Positions 26,424-36,274 of a DNA stretch of 64,000 nucleotides are shown in pieces. Below the pieces are notes generated by a model. The model was given only the letters and a program-made list of their open reading frames with translations, had not been told where the DNA came from and searched no databases. Positions within the stretch are counted from its first letter, which is position 1, and each line of letters begins with the position of its first letter. This DNA is from Rubinisphaera italica (GTDB lineage Bacteria > Planctomycetota > Planctomycetia > Planctomycetales > Planctomycetaceae): positions 2,878,728 to 2,942,727 of the forward strand of contig NZ_SJPG01000001.1 of assembly GCF_007859715.1 (NCBI RefSeq). Direction: 5' to 3'. The position numbers were made by a program, and so were the translations under genes.

Positions 26424-28461
26424 ATCGGCTTTCAAAAGGTTTAGCTTTGTGGAATTTTTGCAAGCACACCATCCAGATCCCGAGACGCTCGCCGCGTTTC
26501 TGAACGGCGAACTGACCGATGTGCAGCAGCAACAGATCGAAAGTCATGTCGAATCTTGTGAATACTGTTGCCAGCAGATGCGTGCAGTCCCCGCAGATCA
26601 ACTCCTGACACAACTGCGGCATTATCATTCTTCAAAAGCTGGTGAAACTCTCGCCCTCGTTCAGCAGTCCGAGTTAGAAACCGATTCTGGCGAGTTTCAT
26701 CTGGCATCGGAATATGTAAATCCTGAGGACATCGCAATCCCCTTCCCGCTACAGGAACATCCCCGATATCGCATCATCAAAAAACTGGGGGCAGGCGGGA
26801 TGGGGGTTGTCTATCTGGCTGAACATCGAATGATGGCCCGGTTGGTTGCCCTGAAGGTGGTTAACGCTCAATTCTTGACTTGCCAGTCGGCACTCGATCG
26901 TTTTCATCGAGAAGTGAAAGCCGCTGCACGACTCACGCATCGCAATATCGTGACGGCATTCGATGCCGAGCAAGCCGACGATATCCATTTTCTGGTGATG
27001 GAATATGTGGAAGGTAAGACGCTGGCTGAAATTGTCATCCAGCATGGATCGCTCCCCGTGGCTCACGCCTGCCATTACATTCGTCAAGTCGCGATTGGAT
27101 TACAGCACGCGTTTGCAGTAGGCATGATCCATCGGGACATCAAACCTCAAAACCTGATGCGTACTCCCAAAGGTGTTGTGAAAATCCTCGATTTCGGTCT
27201 CGCGCGATTCGCGACCCATCAAAACGACCCGAGTGAATCCTCTCTCACCGGAGACGGCAGCACTGTCGGCACGCCCGATTACATCGCCCCCGAACAGGCC
27301 CGAAATTCTCGCGATGCTGACATCCGGTCGGACATCTATGCCCTCGGATGCACCGCTTATTACCTGCTCGCCGGACGTGTTCCATTTCCTGCTGACAGCT
27401 CGCTGGAAAAAGTCCTGGGGCATCTGCAGCGAGAACCTCAGTCGCTGACTGAACTTCGTAGCGACCTGCCTGCGGAACTGCCTCTTGTCATTGCCCGAAT
27501 GATGGCCAAACAACCGGCAGACCGATTCCAAACCCCAATCGAAGTCGCCGACGCACTTAAGCCTTTCCTGACATCTGCCGATGAAAACCTACAGACAAAG
27601 ACTGTTTCATCTGCGGATACAAAAAACAATCAGGCTTCATTAGCAAATCTATTCTCGTTCATTGAAGCCGATAATGACGCACAACTCGCAGCCACACGAC
27701 CATTGTTGCAATCTCGGAAACCAAGCCGCCCACGAAGTCGCATTCTATTCATACAAACTGCGACAGCCTTAGTCATTGGGGTCTTGATAATCTTTACTGC
27801 GGCGACATGGTGGTGGCCTGCTGCAAACTCATCTGTCTCCGAAACAGAAACGGCGTCTGCTGGCAACATGTCGGTAAATCCCAATGATGGTGCAGCTTCA
27901 TCATTGAAATCGGACGAGTGGTTCAATCTCATCGAGACTGTTCAGCTTCCTGATAATGTCGTCGCAGGAAACTGGCAGCAGGTGGATGGTGAACTGGAAG
28001 TTGCTGCTGGTGATAGCAGTCGATTGGAAATCCCCTACGTAGTACCTGCTGAGTACGATCTGGAAGTGACGTTCACTCGCCACACTGGCATACAATCGGT
28101 CGCAGTCGTTTTTGTCGTCGGCAATCATCAGGCAGTGTTTGATATCGATGCCTGGGACCGACATTTGGCTGGCATTCAACTCCGCGACGGTCTAAACCTG
28201 ACCAGGCAACCTGCCGATCAAGTCGCCCAGAATGTGCAACTGGTCAACGGTCGAAAATATACCGCAGTACTAAAAGTGCGACAGCGTTCAATCGAAGCAA
28301 TGCTCGATGGTCAACTCATTTCCCGCTATGAAGGAGAGGGATCAAATCTGAGCCTTCCAGAGGAATTCTGGTTATTGCCGCATGCCGACACGCTCGGAGT
28401 AGGTGCCTTTCAAAGTGAGACAATATTTCACGCGATCAGGCTCAGGCCGATATTGCCTTAG
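26416..28461 (+). CDS. Transmembrane Ser/Thr protein kinase with zinc-finger N-terminus and LamG-like ectodomain
   Basis: 681 residues from TTG 26416, which overlaps the sigma gene; a GTG at 26449 gives a more typical N-terminus ('EFLQAHHPDPETLAAFLNGEL') and may be the true start. H-x3-C-x2-C ('HVESCEYCC') is an anti-sigma-like zinc finger. The kinase domain runs from about residue 117 to 385: 'KLGAGGMGVVYLAEH', 'VALKVV', catalytic Asp241 in 'HRDIKPQN', 'DFGLARF', 'GTPDYIAPEQ'. One membrane helix ('ATALVIGVLIIFTAATWWW') lies at about 445-465. The extracytoplasmic tail (about 490-681) looks like a LamG/DUF1080-type sandwich. Inferred job: sensing a ligand outside and phosphorylating the sigma factor. 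Confidence 0.92.
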   Translation: MIESAFKRFSFVEFLQAHHPDPETLAAFLNGELTDVQQQQIESHVESCEYCCQQMRAVPADQLLTQLRHYHSSKAGETLALVQQSELETDSGEFHLASEYVNPEDIAIPFPLQEHPRYRIIKKLGAGGMGVVYLAEHRMMARLVALKVVNAQFLTCQSALDRFHREVKAAARLTHRNIVTAFDAEQADDIHFLVMEYVEGKTLAEIVIQHGSLPVAHACHYIRQVAIGLQHAFAVGMIHRDIKPQNLMRTPKGVVKILDFGLARFATHQNDPSESSLTGDGSTVGTPDYIAPEQARNSRDADIRSDIYALGCTAYYLLAGRVPFPADSSLEKVLGHLQREPQSLTELRSDLPAELPLVIARMMAKQPADRFQTPIEVADALKPFLTSADENLQTKTVSSADTKNNQASLANLFSFIEADNDAQLAATRPLLQSRKPSRPRSRILFIQTATALVIGVLIIFTAATWWWPAANSSVSETETASAGNMSVNPNDGAASSLKSDEWFNLIETVQLPDNVVAGNWQQVDGELEVAAGDSSRLEIPYVVPAEYDLEVTFTRHTGIQSVAVVFVVGNHQAVFDIDAWDRHLAGIQLRDGLNLTRQPADQVAQNVQLVNGRKYTAVLKVRQRSIEAMLDGQLISRYEGEGSNLSLPEEFWLLPHADTLGVGAFQSETIFHAIRLRPILP

Positions 28462-28838
28462 CGTTTTGAGTTTCGGTTTTATGCGAGAATGTTTTCTGCG
28501 ATCCTTTGGTTATTCCTTTTGTTTCGCATGTTTCTTGTGAACAATTGCCCACTCACATGCGAACCCAGGGCAATTGGGCTTATCTCGTGAAGAATTATAA
28601 TGTTCCGAACCTGGCTCCACTTAAACTCTATCGAATCTGAAGATGCGCGTTGCTAAAATACATGCGGACCTGCACAACAGTTTAATGTCTCCTGGTCAGA
28701 AACTGTGATATAAAATATTTGTTAAGGGAATAATAAAAAGAGTCCTCCCTGGTCCTTTAATTGAAATAATAAAAAGCGCTGGTCACCTCGAAGCATTCGC
28801 TCTACCACTTCGAGCTCGTATTGAAAATATTAAGAATT
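28462..28838. other. Intergenic stretch before ppc
   Basis: It contains one possible hairpin (AATTGCCC/GGGCAATT, 28542-28574, with a 17-base loop) and an AT-rich run (about 28700-28780) likely to be the ppc promoter. No gene was seen. Confidence 0.4.
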
Positions 28839-31553
28839 ATGGAACATATTAAAGACGCAGAACTTCGCGACGAGATTAATTACCTCGGGAATATTCTGGG
28901 CGACACCATTCGTGATATTGCCGGGGATGAAGCCCTGGCAATTGTTGAGGACCTGCGCCGGATGGCATGGGATCGACGTGTCGGAGTGCAAGATGCCGGG
29001 CAAAGAATGTCCGAGCGGATCACGAATCTTAATAACGCACAAATTCAGATTGTGTTACGCGCCTTCAGTCTATTCCTCGACTTGTTGAATCTGGTTGAAG
29101 ACCGTCGTCGCGTGCGAGTCTTGAGGGATCGGGCGCGACATGCCTATCCCCATCCGCACAGCGAGTCGATTCGCGCTGCAATTGCAGATCTCAAAGAGGC
29201 TGGAAAGTCTGCGGGGGAAATACAATCTATCGTTGATCACCTCCATATCGAACTTGTTTTCACAGCACATCCTACCGATGCAAAACGAAAATCCGTCCGG
29301 AGTAAACTGACCAGGATCCGCTCGATCATGGGGCAATTGGACAGTGCTTTAACTTCGGAGGAACGCGACGACGCCGAAGTCGCGATTCGAGGTGAGATCG
29401 AAATGTTATGGCAAACCGACTTCATTCGTCCTTGGCGTCCAACAGTGATGCAAGAAGTCGGACGCGGTCTATCCTTCAAACCCGTATTGTGGAAAGAAGT
29501 TCCAAAGATTTCACGAGAATTGAGTCGCGGCTTAAGGGAAAACTATGGCGAGGAGATTCAATTAACTCGCCCTTGCGTGACCTTCGGTTCATGGATTGGT
29601 GGTGACCGGGATGGCCACCCCGGCGTCACCTCTGAGATCACCAGACAAACGCTGACCTGGTTACGGGAAGAAGCGATCGCACTGCAGTTGAAACGCTGCG
29701 ATGGGTTAATGGGGGCGTTGAGCCTTTCCCTGTCCAACCACTCAACTGTTTCCCCACTCGAATCCTCTGTTGCAGAAAGAGTGCAACGCTTTCCGGATTT
29801 GGAATTGAGAACATCCAGAATTCCGCCTGGAGAAGTTTATCGCCGCTGGCTGGCGATCATTCGTTGGAGACTTGAACAGACCAATCAGCCTACCGTTGCT
29901 GAAGCAGGTTACCAATCGGCAGACGAGTTCCTCAATGATGTTGAACTGATGACATCTGAGATGAATGGCCACCCCGGAATGAAATTCGCTTTAGAGGACC
30001 TGACATCGTGGCAGTCACAGATCAAAACATTCGGTTTGAATTTAGCGAAACTTGATGTTCGACAGAATGCAAAAGTCCACCGCGAAGTCATCAACGAACT
30101 GCTGAAAGAGTTGGGACTGTGTGAAGATCCTGAAACTCTGGATGAAACGGCTCGTCTCAATTTACTCGCGGACACTTTGGAAACTCAACTCCTGAAATCT
30201 TCCATCACAGTGTCTGACACTGTTCGCGAATGTTTAAATACTTTTCAGGTTTTGCATGAAGCTTCACAACAATTCTCTGAGGCAGCGCTCGGAATGCTTG
30301 TCATCAGCATGACTGCCGTCCCCAGCGATGTCCTTTCGGTGTTATGGCTTTGGAAGCAAACCTCCATCGATGCAGACTCTTGTGTTCCACCGATTGTTCC
30401 CCTGCTGGAGACAATTGGCGACTTGGAACATGGTCCTGCGATTTTGTCGGGAATGTTGGAAATTCCCGCTTATCGAGAAACCGTGCGGAAGCAGGGAAAT
30501 CAGCAGGTGATAATGCTCGGCTATTCTGACAGCACAAAAGATGGAGGCTATCTGACCGCCTGCTGGTCGTTGTTCCAGGCACAACGCAATCTGGTTGAAG
30601 TGGCTTCGAAATTCGGTGTCGAACTGACGTTTTTCCACGGCCGGGGTGGATCGCTTGGACGCGGTGGGGGGCCTGCCGCTCGCAGTATTCTGTCACTGCC
30701 TCGGGGGACTTTTCATGGCTCATTGAGACTGACCGAACAAGGCGAAGTTCTGGCAGATCGTTACGATGATCCAGCCATCGCAAGGCGACATTTGGAGCAA
30801 GTGGTCTGGTCTTCGTTGCTGGCAGCCAGCGAGCCGGCCTCGCATGATGCCAACGACTGGCATGAGTTGATGGACCAGATTTCGCAAACATCATTCTCAT
30901 TTTATCGCGAACTCCTGGAACAACAGGATTTCGTGGAGTTCTTCCGCCTGGCAACCCCTGTATCAGAAATCGAACAATTGCCGATTGGATCGCGTCCCTC
31001 ACGTCGCATACCGGGCGGTGGACTGAGCGATCTGCGAGCAATTCCCTGGGTTTTCTCATGGACGCAAACGCGGTGCTTACTGCCTGCCTGGTATGGAATG
31101 GGGGCTGCACTGCAACCATTATTGGACGAAGAATCAACCCGATCCAAACTGATCGCGATGTTCCGTGATTGGCCGTTCTTTCGAGCACTCGTCGAGAACG
31201 CGGAACTGGCCCTTGCGAAGTCCGATATGTCTATCGCCGCTCGTTATGCTGATCTTGCAACCGGCAAACCTTCGCTCGAACAAATTGCAACCATGATCGA
31301 CAAAGAATTTGCAATGTCGAAACAGGCCGTACTTCAACTGACTGGGAATAACGGACTTCTCGATGGTACCCCCTGGTTAAAAGAATCGATCCGCGTCCGC
31401 AATCGCTTTATCGATCCCTTAAATCTAATTCAAATCGAACTGCTCCGTCGCGGACGTCGATCAAATTTGTCGGAGGAAGAGTCAGAAGAACTTCGCCACC
31501 TGACACGACTCTCGATAAACGGTGTCGTGGCTGGAATGCGAACCAGCGGATGA
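28839..31553 (+). CDS. ppc: Phosphoenolpyruvate carboxylase
   Basis: 904 residues from the ATG at 28839 (a TTG at 28821 is in frame). The enzyme adds bicarbonate to phosphoenolpyruvate to form oxaloacetate, refilling the TCA cycle. Diagnostic motifs are the catalytic His144 in 'VFTAHPTDAKR', 'GSWIGGDRDGHPGV', 'MLGYSDSTKDGGYLTACW' (catalytic Lys region) and 'FFHGRGGSLGRGGGP' (catalytic Arg and Gly-rich loop). The C-terminus 'SINGVVAGMRTSG' keeps the family's near-terminal Asn and the small-residue end that reaches the active site. Length and order are normal for bacterial enzymes. It stands alone, with no metabolic operon partners. Confidence 0.96.
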   Translation: MEHIKDAELRDEINYLGNILGDTIRDIAGDEALAIVEDLRRMAWDRRVGVQDAGQRMSERITNLNNAQIQIVLRAFSLFLDLLNLVEDRRRVRVLRDRARHAYPHPHSESIRAAIADLKEAGKSAGEIQSIVDHLHIELVFTAHPTDAKRKSVRSKLTRIRSIMGQLDSALTSEERDDAEVAIRGEIEMLWQTDFIRPWRPTVMQEVGRGLSFKPVLWKEVPKISRELSRGLRENYGEEIQLTRPCVTFGSWIGGDRDGHPGVTSEITRQTLTWLREEAIALQLKRCDGLMGALSLSLSNHSTVSPLESSVAERVQRFPDLELRTSRIPPGEVYRRWLAIIRWRLEQTNQPTVAEAGYQSADEFLNDVELMTSEMNGHPGMKFALEDLTSWQSQIKTFGLNLAKLDVRQNAKVHREVINELLKELGLCEDPETLDETARLNLLADTLETQLLKSSITVSDTVRECLNTFQVLHEASQQFSEAALGMLVISMTAVPSDVLSVLWLWKQTSIDADSCVPPIVPLLETIGDLEHGPAILSGMLEIPAYRETVRKQGNQQVIMLGYSDSTKDGGYLTACWSLFQAQRNLVEVASKFGVELTFFHGRGGSLGRGGGPAARSILSLPRGTFHGSLRLTEQGEVLADRYDDPAIARRHLEQVVWSSLLAASEPASHDANDWHELMDQISQTSFSFYRELLEQQDFVEFFRLATPVSEIEQLPIGSRPSRRIPGGGLSDLRAIPWVFSWTQTRCLLPAWYGMGAALQPLLDEESTRSKLIAMFRDWPFFRALVENAELALAKSDMSIAARYADLATGKPSLEQIATMIDKEFAMSKQAVLQLTGNNGLLDGTPWLKESIRVRNRFIDPLNLIQIELLRRGRRSNLSEEESEELRHLTRLSINGVVAGMRTSG

Positions 31554-31975
31554 GCAAATCCAACATCTACTAAACCTAAATGAGGATTCGAACGTTTCTG
31601 GCTCAAGTGTTGCAAACGGTGCACTGCCATTCGACGAACCGGTTGCCGGAGGACCGTAGTAACATTCTCACACATGGTCGCAGAACGAAAGTGAGTCAAC
31701 CGATTGAGAAATTATTTTCGGCCATCGGGTTATTACCATGCCCGAGAAGTTCTCTGCTAATACAGACTCCAATTCCAACAGCGCATAAGCACAATCCTTG
31801 CACTTCCTGTTCAAACAAAATAATCGTCCTACTCTAGGTAATGATGGCTTTCCAATTTCACAATAACCCATAACACTGAAACATCGCCAAAGAGTTTTTT
31901 TCAATTCCAGGGACTGTTACGATTGAGAACACAAATGATGTCCGATTCCATTCCCCACTGCCATGAAGTTTAATT
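31554..31975. other. Intergenic stretch, nothing recognised
   Basis: 420 bases between ppc and the SGNH hydrolase gene. Short frames on both strands show no motif. No convincing terminator hairpin was found by eye. Confidence 0.4.
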
Positions 31976-33349
31976 ATGACGATTCGTCGATTCACGTTCT
32001 CTCTTGTCTGGCTATTTGTATTGGCAGGCTCAATTCAGGCTCAGCAACCGGGTGAGAGTGTTCAAGCTCAAACATTCGGCCCCTATCTGTATGAGGTGAA
32101 GCCGGATGCGGAAGCGTTTCAATCGTTCAATCCGAAGAAGGCTCCGCCGATTGGCGATCTGCTGTTTCGTGTAGGAGATCGACTGGCCATCTGTGGGGAT
32201 TCGATTACCGAACAGAAGATGTACTCCCGGCTAATTGAAACGTATCTGACGGTTTGCGTTCCTCAACTGAACGTCACGGTCAGACAGTATGGCTGGAGTG
32301 GTGAAAAAACGGATGGATTTCTGCGACGGATGGCTAAAGACTGTCTCACCTTCCAGCCGACGATTGCCACCCTCGCTTATGGGATGAACGATTCGCGTTA
32401 TCGTCCGTTTGATGTGACGAACGGTCAATGGTACAGCGATCATTACAGTGCGATCGTACGTAACTTCAAGCAGAACGATGTGCGCGTGGTTGTCGGCTCG
32501 CCGGGATGTGCGGGAAAAATTGCCAGTTGGGTCAAAAGTCGCTCAGGCACACTGGAACAACACAACTTGAATTTATGTGCGCTGCGGGATATTGCCATCG
32601 ACGTTGCTGAAAGGGAAAACGTTCGCTTCGCTGATATTTTCTGGCCGATGTATCAGGCTCAGGTCTTTGCACCCGGTCAGCATGAGACGACTGATGAAAA
32701 GCCGTATCTAGTCGCAGGTCAGGATGGCATTCATCCCGGATGGGCCGGGCAGGTTATTATGGCTTGGGCATTTTTGCGATCGTTGGGACTAGATGGAGAG
32801 ATTGGAACAATCACGATTGATCCTGAACTCAGCAAAGCGTTTGCCTCAACGGGTCATAATGTCGACGCCTTCGACGCTGGAAAATTAACAGTAACAAGTT
32901 CACGCTATCCCTTGTGTGCCCGTGGAGATCTGAATGATCATAATTCGATCCGATCAGGCATGACACTGGTTCCGTTTTCTGAAGAGCTGAATCGTTTTCT
33001 ATTAATAGTCAAAGTCCCTGATAGCACGAGGTGGCAGATCACTTGGGGGACTCAATCAAAGGTTTACACGGCAAAAGATTTGCAGAAGGGAATCAATCTG
33101 GCCTGGGAGTTTCCCGAAAATCCATTCTGCGAGGCTTTTGATCGAGTGGATCGAGCCGTGGCGGAAAAGCAGGCTTTTGAGACGGTGCAAGTCAAGAAGA
33201 TTTTTCATGGTTCTGAAGGAAAAACTGATTTCGACGCTGCCGTCAAACGAACCGAAGCCATCCGTCAGCCACTGGCCGATGCGATTACTAAAGCGATGAA
33301 ACCAGTCACGCATACAATAGAGATTCGCGAAGTCATTAATGACCAATAA
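31976..33349 (+). CDS. Secreted SGNH/GDSL-family hydrolase
   Basis: 457 residues with the signal peptide 'FTFSLVWLFVLAGSIQA'. SGNH blocks: 'LAICGDSITEQ' with nucleophile Ser76, 'RQYGWSGEKT' (block II Gly), 'LAYGMNDSRY' (block III Asn), and 'DGIHPGWAGQ' with Asp250 and His253 of the catalytic dyad. The C-terminal 170 residues form an extra domain of no recognised family. Known relatives are periplasmic carbohydrate esterases or acyl hydrolases; deacetylation of a polysaccharide is a reasonable guess given the other carbohydrate-active genes in the window. It is convergent with the beta-helix gene, with only 15 bases between their ends. Confidence 0.88.
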   Translation: MTIRRFTFSLVWLFVLAGSIQAQQPGESVQAQTFGPYLYEVKPDAEAFQSFNPKKAPPIGDLLFRVGDRLAICGDSITEQKMYSRLIETYLTVCVPQLNVTVRQYGWSGEKTDGFLRRMAKDCLTFQPTIATLAYGMNDSRYRPFDVTNGQWYSDHYSAIVRNFKQNDVRVVVGSPGCAGKIASWVKSRSGTLEQHNLNLCALRDIAIDVAERENVRFADIFWPMYQAQVFAPGQHETTDEKPYLVAGQDGIHPGWAGQVIMAWAFLRSLGLDGEIGTITIDPELSKAFASTGHNVDAFDAGKLTVTSSRYPLCARGDLNDHNSIRSGMTLVPFSEELNRFLLIVKVPDSTRWQITWGTQSKVYTAKDLQKGINLAWEFPENPFCEAFDRVDRAVAEKQAFETVQVKKIFHGSEGKTDFDAAVKRTEAIRQPLADAITKAMKPVTHTIEIREVINDQ

Positions 33350-33364
33350 TCTCAAGCTGTCTTT

Positions 33365-34684
33365 CTATTCCTGATCTAGGATTCGCTCAATTTTACTGCC
33401 CTGATTTCCACCAGCCATCACTTGTTGCTGATTAGGTCCTTCGACGAGAATCCTGGTGTTGTCACCAATCATGAGATTGTCTTTGATGACAATATTGAGT
33501 GTCTCTGGTCGTGAATCGACGCGAATTGCTGCGATTTGATGCTGATCCGTTTCAATGATGTTGTCAGCAATTAAATAGTGTGCCGTGGGAGTGTTGAGTT
33601 TATCTCCCTTGGCTTCGTTGATCGTGATATTGGCATTCCACAGCATGTGACGTTCATCGCCATTGAATTTCCGGCCATTGAGCGAGAAAACATTTCCTGT
33701 CACTACGCAGCGAAGCGAATCAGGAATCCACAGCCCTTCCCGGCCACTTCCCTCAATCGTGTTTCCAGTCAACGTACAAAATTGACTCCCCCGTTCAATG
33801 GTAACGCCGCGGGATCCATTATCTTGAATGATGTTATTTGTGGCTAACACATGCTGGCAGGTCTCCAGAAAGTAACCTCCCATTTGAGCCCGGTAAATAC
33901 GGTTGTCTGAGATCTGGCCGTGATTACAAAAGTAGAAATGGGTTCCATCGGATCGAGAATCTTCAAAGCGACAACCGCGGACAACAAAATTCTGGACATG
34001 ATAAAATGCGATCAGTCCCTGATCTTCACGACTCGAACCCGCTTCAGGACCACGCTTGACCGGAGGAGGTGCCTGATAGTCTCCATAATAATTAGAGCAG
34101 TTATCGATGATCGTATCGATTACCCAGATATCCGATGCAGGATGTTCGGCATCCTTGGCAAACAATCCAATTCCATTACTGGAAAGATCACGCATCTCCA
34201 TTTCACGGATCCGGATATTTTTGCATTGTCCTGAAAGATGAATTCCTCGGATATTCACTCCCTCAGGCCATGACTCATTTTGCCCAACAATTGTCCCACC
34301 CTGAATTTTCAAATCGTTGATGTCTGTACCATGAAAGAGTTGACCATCCTCAGTACAGTCTTTGCTGAATACAAAACGGGTCCCGTCCATCTGTAGAGTC
34401 AGATTGGAAGAGAGGCGTAACCCATGAGGATCGTCAATCCGAAAAGTGATAGCCGGAAAGAAGACCACTCCACCAGTGGTTGAGCATGAGTTGAGCGCCT
34501 GTTGAAGTTCGGACTGATAACAGACGGATCCATCACTCACATAGCCCTCGGGCAGGAAATTCGAAGCATCCACAGGAACATAGGTATGAGTGATATTTTC
34601 TGTTTGTCCATAAAGTATTGACAATGGAAAGTAGCAGACAATTAATGTTATCACAAAAAAACGAGCGTCGTTTAATGTTGGCAT
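33365..34684 (-). CDS. Secreted right-handed parallel beta-helix protein
   Basis: 439 residues from the ATG at 34684, selected for the signal peptide 'FFVITLIVCYFPLSILYG'; the frame runs to 34789 without support. Repeated short turns rich in Asn and Gly ('DNIIQDNGSRGVTIERGSQ'-type, 'LTGNTIEGSGREGLW', 'VTGNVFSLNGR') are the ladder pattern of PbH1 repeats as found in pectate lyase-like and NosD-like proteins. The N-terminal 'LQQALNSCSTTGGVVFFPA' is the usual entry of pectate-lyase-3-like folds ('iqaAId.a...GGvVylP'). Role: polysaccharide lyase, epimerase or binding protein; not decidable. Confidence 0.85.
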   Translation of the reverse strand: MPTLNDARFFVITLIVCYFPLSILYGQTENITHTYVPVDASNFLPEGYVSDGSVCYQSELQQALNSCSTTGGVVFFPAITFRIDDPHGLRLSSNLTLQMDGTRFVFSKDCTEDGQLFHGTDINDLKIQGGTIVGQNESWPEGVNIRGIHLSGQCKNIRIREMEMRDLSSNGIGLFAKDAEHPASDIWVIDTIIDNCSNYYGDYQAPPPVKRGPEAGSSREDQGLIAFYHVQNFVVRGCRFEDSRSDGTHFYFCNHGQISDNRIYRAQMGGYFLETCQHVLATNNIIQDNGSRGVTIERGSQFCTLTGNTIEGSGREGLWIPDSLRCVVTGNVFSLNGRKFNGDERHMLWNANITINEAKGDKLNTPTAHYLIADNIIETDQHQIAAIRVDSRPETLNIVIKDNLMIGDNTRILVEGPNQQQVMAGGNQGSKIERILDQE

Positions 34685-34896
34685 TGATACTCCAATGAGG
34701 AAATTCTTAGTGGCAAACATCAGATCATTGAATGATAACAGGGGAGTATACTGGTAGAAATCCAACAAGAGACCGACCTTTTCGGACACAGGTTCATGAG
34801 TTGAAATCTATCGCCGACGCCGTTGAGTTCGCTGCAGATCTTCAACAAGCCTACTCATTAAGTGAATGATTCCAATTAAAGCTTCGGGGTGTGTGC

Positions 34897-34913
34897 CACT
34901 GGCTTCGCCAGTG
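34897..34913. repeat. Short palindrome, left of IS30 element
   Basis: Arms CACTGGC/GCCAGTG around TTC. A related palindrome (ACTGG/CCAGT) lies on the other side of the IS30 element at 36048-36062, so the element entered a stretch between two such hairpins. Confidence 0.5.
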
Positions 34914-34925
34914 CAAATCGAGAGT

Positions 34926-34952
34926 GGTGGATTCAATTTTGAAATGCACGGG
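34926..34952 (+). repeat. IS30 left terminal inverted repeat
   Basis: 27 bases, the exact reverse complement of 35999-36025. Confidence 0.95.
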
Positions 34953-35031
34953 TTGATGGAAAAAGAGTGACATTCGTGAGATGGTTTGTTTTGACCAAAC
35001 GACCATCAATCCTACTAAGAAGAAATCACGA

Positions 35032-36018
35032 ATGTCACACACGCATCTTACTGCTGAGGAACGTGATTCCATAGCGCACATGCACGCCCTGGGACACTCT
35101 CGAATAGAAATTGCGCGCGAGTTATCCCGAGACCCCAGCACGATCTCCCGAGAACTGCGGCGGAATTCGGATGCGACCGGGAAGTATTTCGCCGGGAAAG
35201 CCGACCGCAAAGCGCGACGGCGTCGACAACTCTGCAAACTCCCCTGGAAACTCAACCACGCTCCGCTCAAAGAATTCCTGCTCGATAAGTTGTCTCTCAA
35301 GTGGTCGCCGGAACAGATTGCAGGTCAACTCTTGCGACTGCATCCTCGGGAGGCCAGAATGCGAATATCCATTGAGACGATTTACGCCTGGATCAAAGCA
35401 AACAAAAAGCAGGGCGGCAACATCTACAGGCAGCTGCGTCAATCGAGAAAGAAACGCCGCAAACGCTACGGCACAGGGATCTCCAGACGATGCGACCCGA
35501 CCAAAAAGCCAATGGATCAGCGACCGGTTTCTGCACGCAATCGTTCGCGGATCGGGCACTGGGAATCGGATACCATCGAGGGTCAAAAGGGGACCGGCTA
35601 CATTGTCACGCATGTCGAACGCAAGACCGGCTATCTTGTGGCGAGCTATCTGCCGGACAAGAAAGCATCGACGTTGAACGCGGCTTCGGTGTTTGCGTTT
35701 GAGGGGTTGCCATCGTCATTGATTCGAACTTTGACGACGGACAACGGGAGTGAGTTTTCGGGTCATCGAGAGTTGGAGCAAGCCCTGCATTGTGCGATCT
35801 ATTTTGCTCCGGCTCGCCAGCCGTGGCAACGCGGCCAGAATGAGAACACCAACGGGCTTCTGCGGCAATACTTCCTGAAGGGGAGCGATTTCCGTAAACT
35901 GAAAGCCGAGGATATTCAAGCGGCTGTGATGGAGTTGAACAACCGGCCTCGCAAAAAGTACCAATTCAAATCACCACACGAACTGTTCGAACCCAAAACC
36001 CGTGCATTTCAAAATTGA
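35032..36018 (+). CDS. IS30-family transposase
   Basis: 328 residues from the ATG at 35032 (the frame upstream to 34981 is not needed). The N-terminal helix-turn-helix 'LTAEERDSIAHMHALGHSR' plus 'EIARELSRDPSTISREL' is the IS30 DNA-binding signature. DDE residues are in 'GHWESDTIEG' (Asp), 'LTTDNGSEF' (Asp) and 'RGQNENTNGLLRQYF' (Glu). Length is typical. The TGA stop lies inside the right terminal repeat, a compact arrangement. It catalyses cut or copy-paste movement of the element. Confidence 0.95.
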   Translation: MSHTHLTAEERDSIAHMHALGHSRIEIARELSRDPSTISRELRRNSDATGKYFAGKADRKARRRRQLCKLPWKLNHAPLKEFLLDKLSLKWSPEQIAGQLLRLHPREARMRISIETIYAWIKANKKQGGNIYRQLRQSRKKRRKRYGTGISRRCDPTKKPMDQRPVSARNRSRIGHWESDTIEGQKGTGYIVTHVERKTGYLVASYLPDKKASTLNAASVFAFEGLPSSLIRTLTTDNGSEFSGHRELEQALHCAIYFAPARQPWQRGQNENTNGLLRQYFLKGSDFRKLKAEDIQAAVMELNNRPRKKYQFKSPHELFEPKTRAFQN

Positions 36019-36025
36019 ATCCACC
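35999..36025 (-). repeat. IS30 right terminal inverted repeat
   Basis: 27 bases, the exact reverse complement of the left end; it contains the transposase stop codon. Confidence 0.95.
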
Positions 36026-36047
36026 AGTAACAATGAAGTTTCGATAG

Positions 36048-36062
36048 ACTGGCAAAACCAGT
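36048..36062. repeat. Short palindrome, right of IS30 element
   Basis: Arms ACTGG/CCAGT around CAAAA, followed by GCTACCC. It pairs in type with the hairpin at 34897-34913. Confidence 0.45.
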
Positions 36063-36274
36063 GCTACCCTATTTTCTAAAATTGGAACGATCCACTACTC
36101 ATCAAGTGATGATTCAATTGATTCCTAAGTCGCTCCGACAGTTGCTGCCTCCAGTCTACAACACACTAATTTCCACGATGTGACCGGATCAGTTCCCTGC
36201 TCCACATGTGGCATATTCATGATTGCTTTTTGAATCTTTGGAGCCATGTTCAATATCTTCATGATCTGTAAGTC

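Larger units (their letters stand above)
34926..36025 (+). mobile_element. Complete IS30-family insertion sequence
   Basis: 1100 bases bounded by perfect 27-base terminal inverted repeats (34926-34952 and 35999-36025) and flanked by a 3-base direct repeat AGT (34923-34925 and 36026-36028), the target duplication. One transposase gene fills it. Perfect ends and an intact gene indicate a recent, probably active copy. A lone copy of 22 bases of its terminal repeat occurs at 43024-43045. Confidence 0.93.

Noticed and set aside
30304..31188. 294-codon minus-strand frame inside ppc
   Set aside because: It lies fully antisense to a strongly conserved enzyme, is rich in Arg, Pro and Ser and shows no motif: a shadow frame.
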